Assembly: GCA_009760855.2 (NCBI GenBank)
Contig: WPIO01000048.1
Span: 620,001-672,500 of the forward strand
Direction of reading: 5' to 3'
Source: Cristatella mucedo
Lineage: Eukaryota > Bryozoa > Phylactolaemata > Cristatellidae
DNA: 52,500 nt
Each line of letters opens with the position of its first letter. The first letter of the stretch is position 1. This document shows positions 24,546 to 36,473 of this stretch, in pieces. Made by a program: the position numbers and the translations under genes. The notes under the pieces are model-generated. The model was not told the origin of the DNA and did no database searches. It saw only the letters and a program-made list of their open reading frames with translations.

Positions 24546-26849
24546 TCTAATGAGTGGCTTTGCTCAAGCTTTAGGGCCATATTCTGCTTGTCAGAGCCAC
24601 CGTAGACAGTCGGCTGCTACTGCAATGGAGTACTTTGTGATTTGGCCTAGAGTGTGGGCAGTTTTATAAATCTCTACGGAGCCAGAAAAGAGGAAACGTT
24701 GCAGTTGTAAGCATACCTCAACAGCAATGCAGACAGGCATGGTAAAAGTGGGTTACTCTGTTACAGGAAATAGGACCAAGTTTATTAAACTGTGTTTCCT
24801 TTAAGATGCGCCTACGGAAATAAATGCAGCGGAAAAAGTACTACATCGTCGGAAAAAGCAGGCGTAAACAGCGTTCGGGTTCTGCAGTGAGCGCTACTCG
24901 CGTCCTCACATCTTAGGTTAGATTTAAAGATGGATCATCGTTATAACAGCAGGTAAATTCATTCAACCATTCACCTCGGCCTGGAAAGTGTGTCGCCAGG
25001 CTGTTATTCATCTACTACCATTTCGGCTGGCGTGACTGTGACCTTTCGGCATCCATGATTAATTTCTGGCATGGCTTTCGGGCTGCGCTGAGGGATGCTT
25101 TCAGAGAGCCACAGAACCATCGGTGGACACAAATACTCACTATCGACGATTCTACCCTGAAGCCCGAAAGAAGCTAGCCATCATCCGCCGCTGGTCGACG
25201 GCGTCCACGGAGTTGTGCACATATGGCTGGACAAGAAAGTCCCCAGGGTTTGCAGCCAGTTGCTCTGGCTTCCAATCATAAGAACGAGCTCCACGTCGGT
25301 GAGCTGATGGAGCATTAGTCGATGCACTTGAGAAAGAGTGCAGTGAAACACCCAGTCGGATTGGATTAAAATTGCTAGTGGTTTTGGGCTTTTCGATTTT
25401 GCCTTGCATATGAGTTATGGCACGGCAGTGAGCAGCTGATTTTCAGACGAAGGGAATGCCCAAAACCTTGAGAATAGCTCATCGACATCACGCGCACTGG
25501 ATTGCAATTTGAGTTTAGTAGTTTTTACTTGCACCTAGCCAATTTGTGGTGGCATTGAACAGATAATCATAGCAGGCATCGGGGTTCATATGGAATGCTG
25601 CCTTCGAAAAGTCTACATTCGCTGAGAACGAACTTGCTCATTGCTTGAAGACGCTGTGAGTTCCTTTTAAACCGAGTGCTACGCAATGTGTAATTGCCTT
25701 TGGAAGCTAGTTTTCTGAGGATTACAGACAGATTATGGTGAATTGCCGCCTTACTTGAGCCATCGCAAGCAATTGCTGTGCATTTCCTGACAACTAACAT
25801 GCGAAGTGTCCAAAAAAATGATGAACAACTTGGATTTAATTTTAAAGAGTGCACAGCCATGTGCAATGGAAATGAGATCACACAGCCTATTTGCTGACGA
25901 TTTTTGACGGATTGCAGTAAAATACCGTATTGGCTCAGGCCATTTTAATCCGGTGCAACGCACCGGCCGTGAGTAAGCATGATCGATGACACTTCTATCG
26001 ACGGCACTCAAAAATCGGTACACTTCAACGAAAAGAAATCTAATCCTGAGCTTAATCCAGCTACTTTTTGTCTATTTGCAACGAATTGGCGTACCTGCCG
26101 GGCTGTCGCCGTCGATTGACAAGCGTTGCCAGAGATTTATTGCCCAAAAGAAGTTGCAAATAGGTAAACTCAGTGAGGTCACTTCCGAGTCACACTTCGA
26201 TGGTGCTTTCGCCGAACATTTGTTCGTGAGCAGCAGGTTTCCCGACGAGATCACCAGCAGTTGCAGCCTACCCAAGGTTTCCAGCCACGCTCTCCTTAAA
26301 AGGAGAGGAGAGCCAAGCGCGGCTATTGGTTGGCTCTGCCGCCGAGAACTCTGTGTTTGCACGCGTCTCACGTCGCCCCGAAAGAGATGCACGGCTAAGC
26401 GAAGCGACAGCGCATAACGGTCAAAGGAAAATTGAAAGCAAAACGCCATTAGGCCGCCTTGGTTTTCAGCGGGCTGGCAGCTGTGGTGCTTCGGTGAAGA
26501 GCAAACAGCAAACTCCTGCCCGCAGCCCGTGCACTGAGCGTAGAATCGACCGATAAGCCAGGCCTTGAGGTGATCGATTCGCCCACAACCGGCTCTAATG
26601 TATTTACCCTTGAAACTGGCTTCTGTTTTACTTCGTGTCGCTCGAAAGCCGCGAGCTTCGATGACGCTGGCTGGCTGGCTTCGGTCAGCCAGCCTCATTT
26701 GTCCAGGCCCTCGTATCTGCAGCAGAACGGGTTGAGTCGACACTGGGTATGCAGTTCCGGCCGACGAAGAGCTAGCTGTGTGGTGACCACAAGCGTGCGA
26801 AGGCCGTACCCGCCCCAAGCAGCCTGCAAGGCCCGCGAATCCCCGAGCT
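24546..26849. other. Intergenic, no supported gene
   Basis: Minus-strand frames of 90-248 codons occur (the longest at 26072-26818), but none shows a recognisable domain. Some cysteine pairs in the longest frame may be chance or remnant transposon sequence. I do not call a gene here. Confidence 0.35.
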
Positions 26850-28340
26850 ACCGGAGAACGAGTCCGCAGCCTACCTCGGAGCCCCGCAGGGTCTCGGACA
26901 GCCTAGGGCTGAAATAGTGCAGGCCTGCTCTCGCCTCGCGAGGGACATTAACCTGATGCAAGCCGGCATTTTCATCACGTGGCAAAAGCTTGACGCCCCG
27001 CGTCCTTCCCTGCCTGCCATTGCTCGACTGCCTTTGTCGGGAGCGGCTGGTGCCTAAGGCTGCTCTGCAGTCAGCCGAAAAGGCTCCGATGGGAGCTACG
27101 TTGGTTTGTGTGGGGTCTGCCGCACTTTCGAGCCTCGCTCCGGCTTGGTCAGTTTGAGTAGAACGCCTCCGAACTAGGCACTGCGAATGCCTGGCACAGG
27201 CAGTGCTCGGCTGACGCGTGCGCCCACCAAGTCGCATGTCACCGCCCGGCCAAGCCATCGCCAGCTCGGATGGCACTGGCACGCTGTCGTCCGACGAAAG
27301 GGTTCGCGGTAGCCGAGCCCAGCAGCCTTCGGCGCTGGCTATAGAGCCGGCAATAGATCTCGCTGTGGTCGGACGGCCTCGAGCGACTCTCCTGCCGCCT
27401 CTCGCTGGCCTCTGCCCTTATGTGCTGGCCGTGTGTCCATCGATCCCGACGGCATCGAGCACTTGGTCGGCCACGAGTGGTGATCGCGGAGCTGCGGGAT
27501 TTCGCCAGGCTCGTGGAAGGCCGGGCTTGGTCAGCCACTGCTTGGCCACGGACTGATTCACACTCCGTAGCCACTTCCAAGTCACACCGGTGGCCTGCCG
27601 TTCCGAGCCTGGCAGTTCATCCATCGAGCTCACCTGGATGTACTGTCTGTATCTGCTTCTAGGAGTCTGTCATACCCAGGGGCCGGTTACCAGCTGCCGC
27701 CAATGCCGCACGGAGGCACGGAGTCCGCTTTCCACGCGCTGAGCCACTTCCGGCCGATGCTATGGCGGCCCGACATAACCTGGTTCTGGGCCGCCTGATG
27801 GGAGCTCTAGCGGCCACCGCCCTCCCCTGCATAAAAATAATAATAATAATGCACTTGATAAAGCGCCCTCAGAGAACTTAATCTCTCTCTGGGTGCTTTA
27901 AATTTGCTGAAAAGGGAGCATGTCGGTAGGCCGTGTCCTCCTGCTTGCCGGTTGTCCGGCTTTCAAGCCGGACCTGGTGATTGACAACGGCGCCGATGTG
28001 GTAATCGTTGATGCGGGACTCTGCTCGACGGCTGCGAAGATGTCCTGGTGGTGGCGGCGCGGAGCAAGGCCAATACATATGCGACCCCTGGCTGTCAGCC
28101 GGCGGCGGCGGCGGCGGTGAGTCCCTTCGTGGTCGGGACTCTCATCAGTGGATGGCCAAACGATGCAGCCTGCCTGGTGGACCTCGGCATTCCACGCACG
28201 AGCTAACGTCTTTTCGGCGGCTGTGCGTCTCCGACGACATTACCGGCTTGGAAGCCGAGTGGTCCCTGCACCTGAGCAGCAGGTAGCACCCGCGACATCA
28301 GCAGGACAGGACGCCGTCGGCTGATGTATATATGCATGTT
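26850..28340 (+). pseudogene. R2-type LINE, 3' portion (RT thumb, zinc finger, REL)
   Basis: A non-LTR element of the class that uses a restriction-like endonuclease (REL), the R2/NeSL group. In broken frames it encodes, in order: ENESAAYLGAPQGLGQPRAE, SRLARDINLMQAGIFITWQK followed by LDA (typical RT thumb wording), VIAELRDFARLVEG, a damaged Cys-rich region (SCRQCR), MAARHNLV, then AGCPAFKPDLVIDNGADVVI followed by VDAGL. The last is the KPD plus distal D of the REL site. C-terminal wording (VGTLISGWPNDAACL, RRLCVSDDITG) and an AT-rich end near 28,340 follow. A LINE A tail is inserted at 27,834-27,918. Confidence 0.8.
27834..27918 (-). mobile_element. LINE A tail nested in R2-type LINE
   Basis: An AAT run, then TGCACTTGATAAAGCGCCCT, the hairpin and TTTGCTGAAAAGGGAG, splitting the R2-type sequence CTTGCATGTCGGT (intact at 51,140-51,155 minus). 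The flanks repeat CAT, a possible short target duplication. This sets order: the R2-type copy was present before this LINE A insertion. Confidence 0.85.
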
Positions 28341-28661
28341 CAATATTTTAATACATCTTTAATATATATATGTATATATGAAAATTGCAATATTGTTTCT
28401 GACGTAGGGAGAATGTGCGGATACATGCGAGTTCACGGATTGTGGTAGGCGTAGTTAGCCTCTTCCGGCACAAGAACGAGCTGTTATCTAATAAATTCCG
28501 CATGAGAAATGCGATACGCCTGCTAGTGGCTGGCGTATAAAGTCTCTAAGTACCGTAAGCTCCTCGAGCAGGTGAATAAGAGCCTACGTCATCGAAGCGG
28601 CGCGTCAATGGCGCGCGGAACAGCTCGTGCAGACCTAGGCCCAGTCTGTGCTCTCAGCGGT
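28341..28661. other. Intergenic, nothing recognised
   Basis: AT-rich start, possibly the R2-type 3'UTR, then unassigned sequence. Confidence 0.35.
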
Positions 28662-28795
28662 CAACTTTGTAATGTAATGTATCGCCGTCTGTAACAGCAC
28701 AACGTCACAGAGACCAAGTGAGCGTTACGCAGGCGAGTTTTCTACAGGGCGCTCAAATTGTAGGCGGCTGTCGGTACGCAATCGGTAGCCAACGG
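28662..28795 (-). repeat. LINE B 3' tail, minus strand
   Basis: TTGTAATGTAATGTATCGCC, CGTCTGTAAC, GAGCGTTACGCAGGCGAGTT, GGGCGCTCA, GGCGGCTGTCGGTACGCAAT and CGGTAGCC match, in reverse, the LINE B end at 7.34-7.46 and 49.93-50.07 kb. Confidence 0.65.
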
Positions 28796-30745
28796 AGTTC
28801 ATCTCACGCAACAATCAGAAATTGAGAAGCATAGCTGAGACCGGCGGGCAGTATGGAGTAGCAGGAAAATAGCAGGTCGTGATGGTCGCTGCGTAGGAAT
28901 TGTGGAAGTGAGTTCGACAGTCAAGGACCAGCAGAGCAAAAGCTTCTGTCGCGTGGTCTTGTAAGAATGGAACAGCAAATTTATAGTCCTTAGGTAAAGT
29001 ACCAAAGTCGGATGAACTGAAAATGGTGCAGCTGCTCAGATAGTTATGAATGAGTGACGGAGGTTGTGGCTCAGTGTACGAACTTGGCTGTGTATCGGTC
29101 GATCAGCATAAAACCGCCGCAGCTCATTCGGCAGCGGAGACGCATTGCGCACCCTCTGGGATTTGCTAACCAGCCTTGCAGAAATAATCACTTTTAAGAT
29201 AATAAATGTCCTAAGTATCTCAAATGCCCCGGTAACGATACCCGTCTGCTAATCGCAGCGAAATCGCCGAAACGCCATTGGCTTCGACCGCAGCCCGTGC
29301 CACCGGATGACTACGCTTAGGCAGCGTGGGTGCATCGCAAATGTGCAATGCACATGTGCGATGCGCGGCGCGAGCGCACGCGTTATAGTAAGCACGAAAG
29401 TGGTCACGTTTAATCGCGAGCGATTGAAATTAGATCTAAAACCGTACAAACATCAAGTTGCACGAATAATCTTCGCCTATACGACTAATAAAGTCGCTGT
29501 GAACTCAACTTAACCATCTCGTCCGATTCACTTCGAGCACGGACCGCTGGTGAAGCGACTGCGGTCATAACGCTGGAGATACCCGCCCACTCTCTACTTC
29601 CAGCAGCTCAATTACTCAACGATGTGGTCGCTCTCCAGACGTAAAATGTTCGTACGTTCTCATTTTTTTAGCAGAGGAGTTTCCAAACTTCAAGAAAGGC
29701 TATCTGAGCATTCGTTCGAATTGAGTTGAACTAATCGCATGTTGATAGCTGCGCCATTAAGAGATGCAACCATCGGCCAGTTAGCGATAAGGCAGTACAC
29801 TTATCAAAGGCAAATGCGTTACGGGTGGTAACTCGGATCTAATTTTGGTTTCGCGTCGTCGAAACGAAAAACATGTTAAGTCGTAATGCTTGTACTTTTG
29901 CAAGTATTATGCAAATTACAAAAAATTAATTAGCTCATTGGTTCTGCTGTAACATTGTACTTCCCTTTTGGCTGGGCTTCCGAAAACAAGCCAGTGGGCC
30001 TCCTAGCAGGATGACTGAGCTGCGTCGTCTTTGTTTGTCCATATCGCGAATATCGGGACGCCGTTGCCTATGATGCCCATGGTTCCCACGCTGTCAAAGC
30101 ACACCGGCTTCCGTCACCTTTGCTGACATCATAACTTTTATTCCCTCCGCTGCCGAAGTTTCCTCTGCGGCGGCTTAAGCGGTGTCGGTTATCGCTCCTT
30201 CATCGTTCTACGAACCCGCATGTCTGGGGCAGGCGACTCCTCCCCGGACACGAATGCCCGCCAGCTGCTAGTTTCGTTAAAGAAATCCGACGCATGCTTT
30301 GTGATAAAGTCGGCTTCCTAAACCTGAGATCGTTCGTCTTCAGAAATCTTTCACTCAAGAAAACTTATTTCTCCGTGGCCCGCAACCGTTCAAATGGCCC
30401 GAGACACCGCACAGCTTGCCTGAAATGTCTGCCGAGACCTGCCCACGCGCCTGTTTAGTACTCCAGGTCTCAGAATTTGGCGCCTTAAGACCGCTTTACT
30501 CAGATTAGATCTTCGGCAAGGAACGGACTGGCAAGACCCTTCAGACGCCAGCACAACTGGACAGCGTCTTATCATGTGGAGGTGAATGACATAGTAGAAC
30601 AATTATGGTGGTAATTAAACGCCGGCATCCACTTCTTTCCATAGCGAGTATCGTGGTATCCGAGGTATGCATTCTATCCATAGCTCCTTTGGGTCATACT
30701 TTGAGCTCAGTTTCCTCAGCTCAAGGTGAAAATAGAATATAGCAG
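28796..30745. other. Intergenic, no supported gene
   Basis: Only short frames, and no domain or recognised repeat. Confidence 0.4.
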
Positions 30746-30749
30746 CAAC

Positions 30750-30835
30750 CAAGTTACGTAATGCACCGACCCGTTACGTAATGCACCGCCACGCGATACC
30801 ATCATGTTACGTAATACGCCAAGTTACGTCATGCG
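30750..30835. promoter_or_regulatory. Cluster of four TTACGTMA (bZIP-type) sites
   Basis: TTACGTAA occurs at 30754-30761, 30774-30781 and 30807-30814, and TTACGTCA at 30824-30831. The first two lie in a 20-bp imperfect tandem unit (GTTACGTAATGCACCGACC). TTACGTAA is the palindromic core bound by PAR/C-EBP-type bZIP proteins, and TTACGTCA is CREB-like. Binding is an inference, and the cluster may simply be a minisatellite. Confidence 0.45.
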
Positions 30836-31034
30836 CCGACCTACGCGCAGGCGAAGTTCTCGCTTCCATTTCTACGTCAAATGGAAAGCTAGATCTGGCC
30901 ACTTTTTGGAACTACGGATCCATCGTCGTGACAACTTCGCCACTCAGCCGACTGTTTTCGACTTAGATTCTCACTGCTTGTGCTTAACAAACTCGGAGCA
31001 TGTATTGACGTTTTTGCACACACCAACCGTGCGG

Positions 31035-31175
31035 TGGAGGTCCGTCGGACTCACTGTACACCGGGTCATTCCGAGTGCGCACCGGTCGAGGTCCCTTCTA
31101 CGTCGTGGACATCGACAGCGAGGAGGCCATCGTTGTCATAAGCCAAGTTACAATCGGCCTTTGACCCTAATGCTT
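31035..31175 (+). pseudogene. Possible Ty3/gypsy integrase C-terminal remnant
   Basis: One plus frame gives FRVRTGRGPFYVVDIDSEEA followed by IVVI, and a shifted frame continues AKLQSAFDPNASQAAQARWA. This resembles the end of gypsy pol (GPYRV, hydrophobic strand, then SVDRLKPAF). The match is short and frame-broken, so another origin is possible. No LTR was identified. Confidence 0.35.
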
Positions 31176-31404
31176 CTCAGGCGGCTCAAGCTCGCTGGGC
31201 CCGGCCGCTAATGCCCAGCTCCAGGTTTCTGGCTGCCTCCTGTTCCCCCCAGCAGTTGCACAACTCCTGCAATAAGCCGGCACACACGGTTTCGTCGCTT
31301 CGCCGGATCGCTTAGCCCTTCAACCGGCGCTAATCTACATTTCCCTTAGCGCCGTGTCATTTTCGCGTTGTGTCTTTCGCAGGTCACCAAAGTGGTGACC
31401 TGCT

Positions 31405-31480
31405 CCTGCCCCCAAGGCATATGCGAAACGCCTGAATAGTGACGCGGTTCACTTAGGGCGCTATGCAAATGAACTATATT
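31405..31480 (+). repeat. SINE family S, tail fragment
   Basis: CCCCAAGGCATATGCGAAACGCC, GCGGTTCACTTAGGGCGCTA and TGCAAATGAACTATATT match the 3' half of the SINE at 13.23-13.30 kb. The tRNA-like head is missing. Confidence 0.65.
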
Positions 31481-31669
31481 TTGAATCTGCGATTCCACCC
31501 GTGACTTTGTGTGCGCTTGTGCTGGGAAGGGGCTTCCTGCATTCTGCAAAGGTAGCTAGCTCTACGCCGAAGTCATCTATCTCCTGCTAGAAGCAAAGAC
31601 CAAAATTTTCAAGAGCAACGGCTACACCCGCACAACGGGAGCGAATTACACCAATTGCTATGTTAATGT

Positions 31670-31740
31670 GCTGTCTTCAGCGGGTCTTCCCGCTCGCACA
31701 CTCCTACAGTCGCTGCAAAACTCGGCGGCTTACCACTTCA
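31670..31740 (+). pseudogene. LINE fragment (LPARTLLQSLQNSAA)
   Basis: The plus frame SSAGLPARTLLQSLQNSAAY resembles the LINE A stretch [20 protein letters not shown]. It is a short, isolated remnant. Confidence 0.5.
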
Positions 31741-32880
31741 GTTTTGATTCTACCGAGCTTGAAAATAGTGTAACGAAATATCGTATCAGATCTTCGATTG
31801 GACATCTAAACAAAACATTATCTAAGCAAAATTCTGTTCCTCGTCACCTTCTCTCCGTCCCAGAGTATTGTCTATTTGCATGTTTGTGCATTGCGGAAAC
31901 AGTGCCCGCAGTGACTTAGTGAAAGAGTATCTGGTGTCAGCCAAATGAAGTTTTTGTTGCTCTGCCCTTACTAGTCCACGATTTAAGTGAGTTTTACTAA
32001 CTCGAGAGTGAGTCCCACTATTTGGCTGCATTGAACACGATCTTAGGAGCTTTTGCATGCTTGCCTAAGTAGGATATTAGGCCTTGTCATAAATTATGGG
32101 TTCCCAAAATTCGTGCAGGTATATTTGTACAGAATCTGAGTAGAAAATAAGTTCTACATCGCAAATGTAAGAAAGGGTTTTTAATTATTTTAGTAGTTTT
32201 GATATTATTATCCAAGACAAATAATTTGGACTTAACAAAGAAAATCTTCCACCATCCTTAGACGGCTGCTTCAGCCATAACAGGACTAGCACTTCCAACA
32301 GAACAACCAAAATATCCGTTCTACGGGGAACTTACTAATGCAGCTGCACTTGACCTCAAAGGGTTTTAAACGCATCATTTCAGCTCTATGAGGATTCCCC
32401 CTTCCTTGGGGCGTTCTACCAAAGGAACTTAATTCTAGAACCCGAGATTAAATAGCCTAGTTACGAGAATGCTGCCGAAAACTTGTATGTATTTGAGTAC
32501 CGGTCTTGCGACACTATACTCGAATCGTTTACTAGTAATTCCCTTGCGAAATCCTAATGAAAAGGGTGCCTTTTGTTAGGATTTATGAGGAAAAGAAGCC
32601 TCTATATTTCCTTAGGAGATTTTTTTGGTACCAGCTATCATTTAAAATGATGTAATAGGGGGCATGTGATGTGTTGTCAGTGATTCTGCAGCTATTTAAG
32701 ATAACGATGTTTATACTTTTGGTTCTGTATCCACACGATAAAAACTGTTCAGAGGTTCAGGGCTTTTTTGAGATCGATCATGGGCATGCTAGGAGTAGCA
32801 CTGATGTAAACGCTACGTTTGTGACCTCTGGGCCTTTAGACGACGAAAAGCTAGCAGAGTTAAAAAGCCTCACTTGTGTG
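31741..32880. other. Intergenic, nothing recognised
   Basis: AT-richer than its neighbours, with frames under 85 codons and no domain. Confidence 0.35.
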
Positions 32881-32929
32881 CCGGTGGAAGAGCTTTAACG
32901 GCTATCGCCACTGCGTGTGCGTCGTGGGC

Positions 32930-33720
32930 CGTAAACGATCTTACACTCCAGAATATCGATGTGAATAGACAAAGATCATCAGAGGGACCTAAGAAATATG
33001 GGCTACCTCAGGGCTCTGTGCTTGGTCCAGTTCTTTTCATGGTTTATACTCTCCCTCTTGCCGATTGTGTGTGCCAAGCACAATCTAGGCTTTCACTTCT
33101 GTGCGGATGACACTCAGTGGTACCTTTGCTTTGATCCCTCGCAGCCGTCCAGCAAGACGAATTGTCGCAACTCCCTTGCTGCATGTAATGACGACATCAA
33201 CACATGGATGGCAGCAAATTTTCTTAAATTGAATGATGATATAACCAACTTAGCTATGGTCAAACCAAATGTGATTCAGAAATTGGAAAGGCTAACGCTC
33301 AAAACCGGCTCTGCCAGCGTATCTCCTGTTGAATCTGCACGAAATCTAGGTTCCATTTTTCAAAGTGACCTTTCACTAGACTAACACATAAGCCCCACAG
33401 TCTGGTCTGCCTAATTTCAGCTACATAACACACATTAGACAGGGATACCACGTCTAAGTTGGTCCATGCATTTGTGACATCCCGTCTTGACTTCTGTAAC
33501 TCACTGCTTGCTGGTCTACCGGTGTGTACAATCAGGCACTTACAGCTAGCTCAGATTTCTGCAGCTCGGCTTATCTGTCATGAGCGTCGCAGTTGCCACA
33601 TCAAATAGCTTCTCACCGACTTGCACTGGCTCTTAGTCAAGCAGCGCATCGACTTCAAGGTTTTTCAACTCACTTGCAGGTCCCTTCACTCTTTGACTCC
33701 AGCCTACCTAGTGCCGCAAC
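32930..33720 (+). pseudogene. LINE A RT fragment, internal
   Basis: The plus strand encodes KKYGLPQGSVLGPVLFMVYT, the catalytic-box stretch as FHFCADDTQWYLCFDPSQPS (YADD changed to CADD), MAANFLKLNDDITNLAMVKP, and then frame-shifted C-terminal blocks ending near 33,715. The 3' tail is absent. It joins GC-rich sequence abruptly. Confidence 0.9.
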
Positions 33721-36124
33721 AGGCTAGGCATCCGCCGCCATTCGGAAGCTGATCGAGGCTTTGGGAACGGAGACGACGCTGGCTGAGCAGACGGTGGATG
33801 CTTCTCGAGCGAGCCGCTGTTGCACGACGGCAAAAGACATAGCGCCTGTTTGACGATCGCCTGTGGAACTATGTACAACGCTTCTGAGACATGCCGAGAC
33901 TCGTGACTGCTTGCGCTCCAGCGCCAGAATCCTTCGCCTGGATCGTCGCGAGCCGAGAGCTTGTGTGAGCATGCGCCGACAACGGCTGAGACGGGATAGA
34001 CGCACGGGTTAAGGTTGTTTTGTTTTGGCTTTCACCTCCACTTCATTTGTTTTTGTTCTCTTTTGGTTGCACTTTTGGTTTCATTTTTTGTCACTTTTCG
34101 TAATGTGATTTTTGATGAGATAAATGTTGATGAAGTAAATGCTTGATGAATTAATTTTTTGAGGAATCAATTTTGGGGAAACAGTTTTTGATGAGCTTGC
34201 ATCTTTCCGTCCTAATTATTTAAAGAGGCTAGGCCCCAGCAATCAGAGTTCAGATGGATCGGCGGTTGATTTGGACAGGATCGCGAGGAGGCTGGAGACC
34301 GGCGTCGGCGGAAGGCGACGACGTGCCCGAGTGCGCCGCAGTGCCCGAGCAGCCAAGGGTCAAGGCCAGGAGGATTTGCGGAGCGTCAGCAGAGCCAGAC
34401 GACAGACAGCGAGTCGACGGCTGACGGCCAACGACCTACCGAGTGTCGAGGCCATCGCTGCACAGGGAGCGGCGGTAGGGGAGCAGGCAGGCACCGTCAC
34501 GCCACCTTTCGACGGTGGCAGGCATTCCCTTAGTCACGAGTGCGCCGCGGCTCGAGAGGCGGCGGCGGACGCTGCGAACGGCTGTGAGCGGGCGGTACAG
34601 CCCGATCGTATCCGTGCACGCGGTCGACGGCTCCCGTCCTCCTCGAGCGAGCTCTCAGTGCGAATTGGGAACGTTTCGCTGGGTTTCTGGGGGGGGGGAC
34701 GGCGCAGCGCCTTCTGTAGAGCATCGTTGGGGCGCTTGGGGCCGATTTTCTGCGGAGCGATTGGGAGCCTGAACCGCCGCTGCTAGCTGCTTATTCGGTC
34801 GGAGCGGCCCGGTTTTTGGGCGAGGTACGTGCGTACGTACGTGCGTACCGGATACGCGCGTCTTGCTGACTGTCTGCAAAGAGTGTAAGGATAAAACTAA
34901 ACCAGCCGCGTAGTGACGCTGTACGCTCGCGAATGAAGCTTAGTACATCGGCCAAGTTCATGCCGCGCGAGCTCACGAACGACCCTGAGTGACGGTAAGT
35001 AGGTTAGCGCCGGAAACGCTAAAGGCGAGGTGACCTGCTTATTGAGTGCAATCGCACACCGACTCGAATTCGGCAGTGGTTGGCTGCGCCGCTTAGCCGG
35101 CGGCTGGTACGCTCCTCCGCCGAGCGTTCGGCGCTAAAGAGACAGTGCAATACGGAGAGAACTTATCGATGTTAATGGTGATACATAGGATCTTAACATG
35201 ACTCAATGGAAGGATACAATAGAAGCTCGCCTCGAGCGAATTTGTTCGATAACCAAACCACACTGCCTGGCAAGAAAATTTGATACATTTGTAAGAAGAG
35301 CCAATAAAACCATGCATCATCAGCAGCAGCCGAGCCGAGGGCTGGTGAAATCGGGCAGCCTCGAGTTCAAAGGTGCATCGCTGCATCGTCGGCGCATCGC
35401 CGCCGGTGCATCGATGGACACTTATTGGTCCATCCCGCGAATGCTAGTGTCAGCAACCATTGCCTAGAATGCCCGCGGTCTCCCCACTGCGTCAGCGTGC
35501 CGGATTGGGCCGCTTAAGCGGACGTCACACTCGGACATGACCGTCGGGACATCCCTTTCGGTAGAAGAGGCGCTCGGTTCCTCGGCGGCGCTCGATCCAA
35601 GATTCACTCGCTAATCACAAGCTAATGCTTGGCGCAGGCCGCTCCAGGGAACGTGGCAACCAACATACAGCTGGGCTCTCAAATGGACCTCGAGTAAATA
35701 GTTAGCTTCTTCTAGACGCATTCTCTATTAATTAAATGAAGTTATAATTCTTCGGTAAATTTCAACACTATGATTTTGCAGACAGTTATAGGCGATTTCC
35801 TCATTTTGCACAAGATGATTGATTGGTTTTTATCCCAGATCGCATTTACAGTGGCACTGTGAAGCATTAGATGCGTTGTCATGGAGCTAGAAAAACTTAC
35901 AGATAACCTATAGAAAACCTATCGCGGTCGGGAGGGCATTATTTCCTAACTAGAGATCCTGGCCCCGTCACTACCAGCATCATTTAGACGTGCTCAGTTC
36001 AGTGACAGCAACTTATGAACAATCCGTTTTATGGACGCAGTTCCCTTTTCTTAGCTTCGCTGCAGATGAGGACTTATTCTGTAGCTACTTACAATAATTA
36101 GTCCCTACGAATCGCGTAGTAGTG
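33721..36124. other. Intergenic, no supported gene
   Basis: GC-rich plus and minus frames around 34.2-34.9 kb (up to 171 codons, arginine-rich) show no domain. A 'GCATCG' motif recurs five times at 35,372-35,415. Thymine-rich sequence lies at 34.0-34.2 kb. Confidence 0.4.
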
Positions 36125-36300
36125 ATCAGCTGATTCAGCATGATCAGCTGATCAGCCTCGTTAATGTAGCTACGAAAAGCCCGCACCACATGCAGACTGC
36201 TGGCAGCGGAAAGCAAGAATTATCAGGTGCAGGACTCGAGCCAGCGAACTTGGTAGTGAGATGCCAGAACCTTATTGCCGGGCTTAGACGTAGTTCAGCG
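36125..36300 (-). repeat. SINE family T, minus strand
   Basis: On the minus strand, a box-B-like GGCTCGAGTCCTGCA is followed by a body ending GAGGCTGATCAGCTGATC, as in the copies at 0.4 and 2.7 kb. The end contains an extra self-complementary TGATCAGCTGATCA. Confidence 0.4.
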
Positions 36301-36408
36301 GAATGTTTAGGGCTCAACCAGTTCAATTGAATTTACGGAGCTGGCTATAACAGCTTTACCATTTGCTCATCCGTTGCAGTAGGGCTCCAAAATGATCTTG
36401 ATCCTCTC

Positions 36409-36412
<4 letters not shown>

Positions 36413-36470
<58 letters not shown>
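36413..36470. repeat. (GA)n microsatellite
   Basis: About 53 bp of GA followed by GGAGAGAGA. Confidence 0.95.

Positions 36471-36473
<3 letters not shown>

Noticed and set aside
26072-26818. 248-codon minus-strand frame
   Set aside because: Long but without a recognisable domain, and no start context or splice sites. Left as possible transposon debris only.
34271-34786. 171-codon arginine-rich frame
   Set aside because: Composition follows GC-rich DNA, other frames are open too, and there is no domain or conserved motif.
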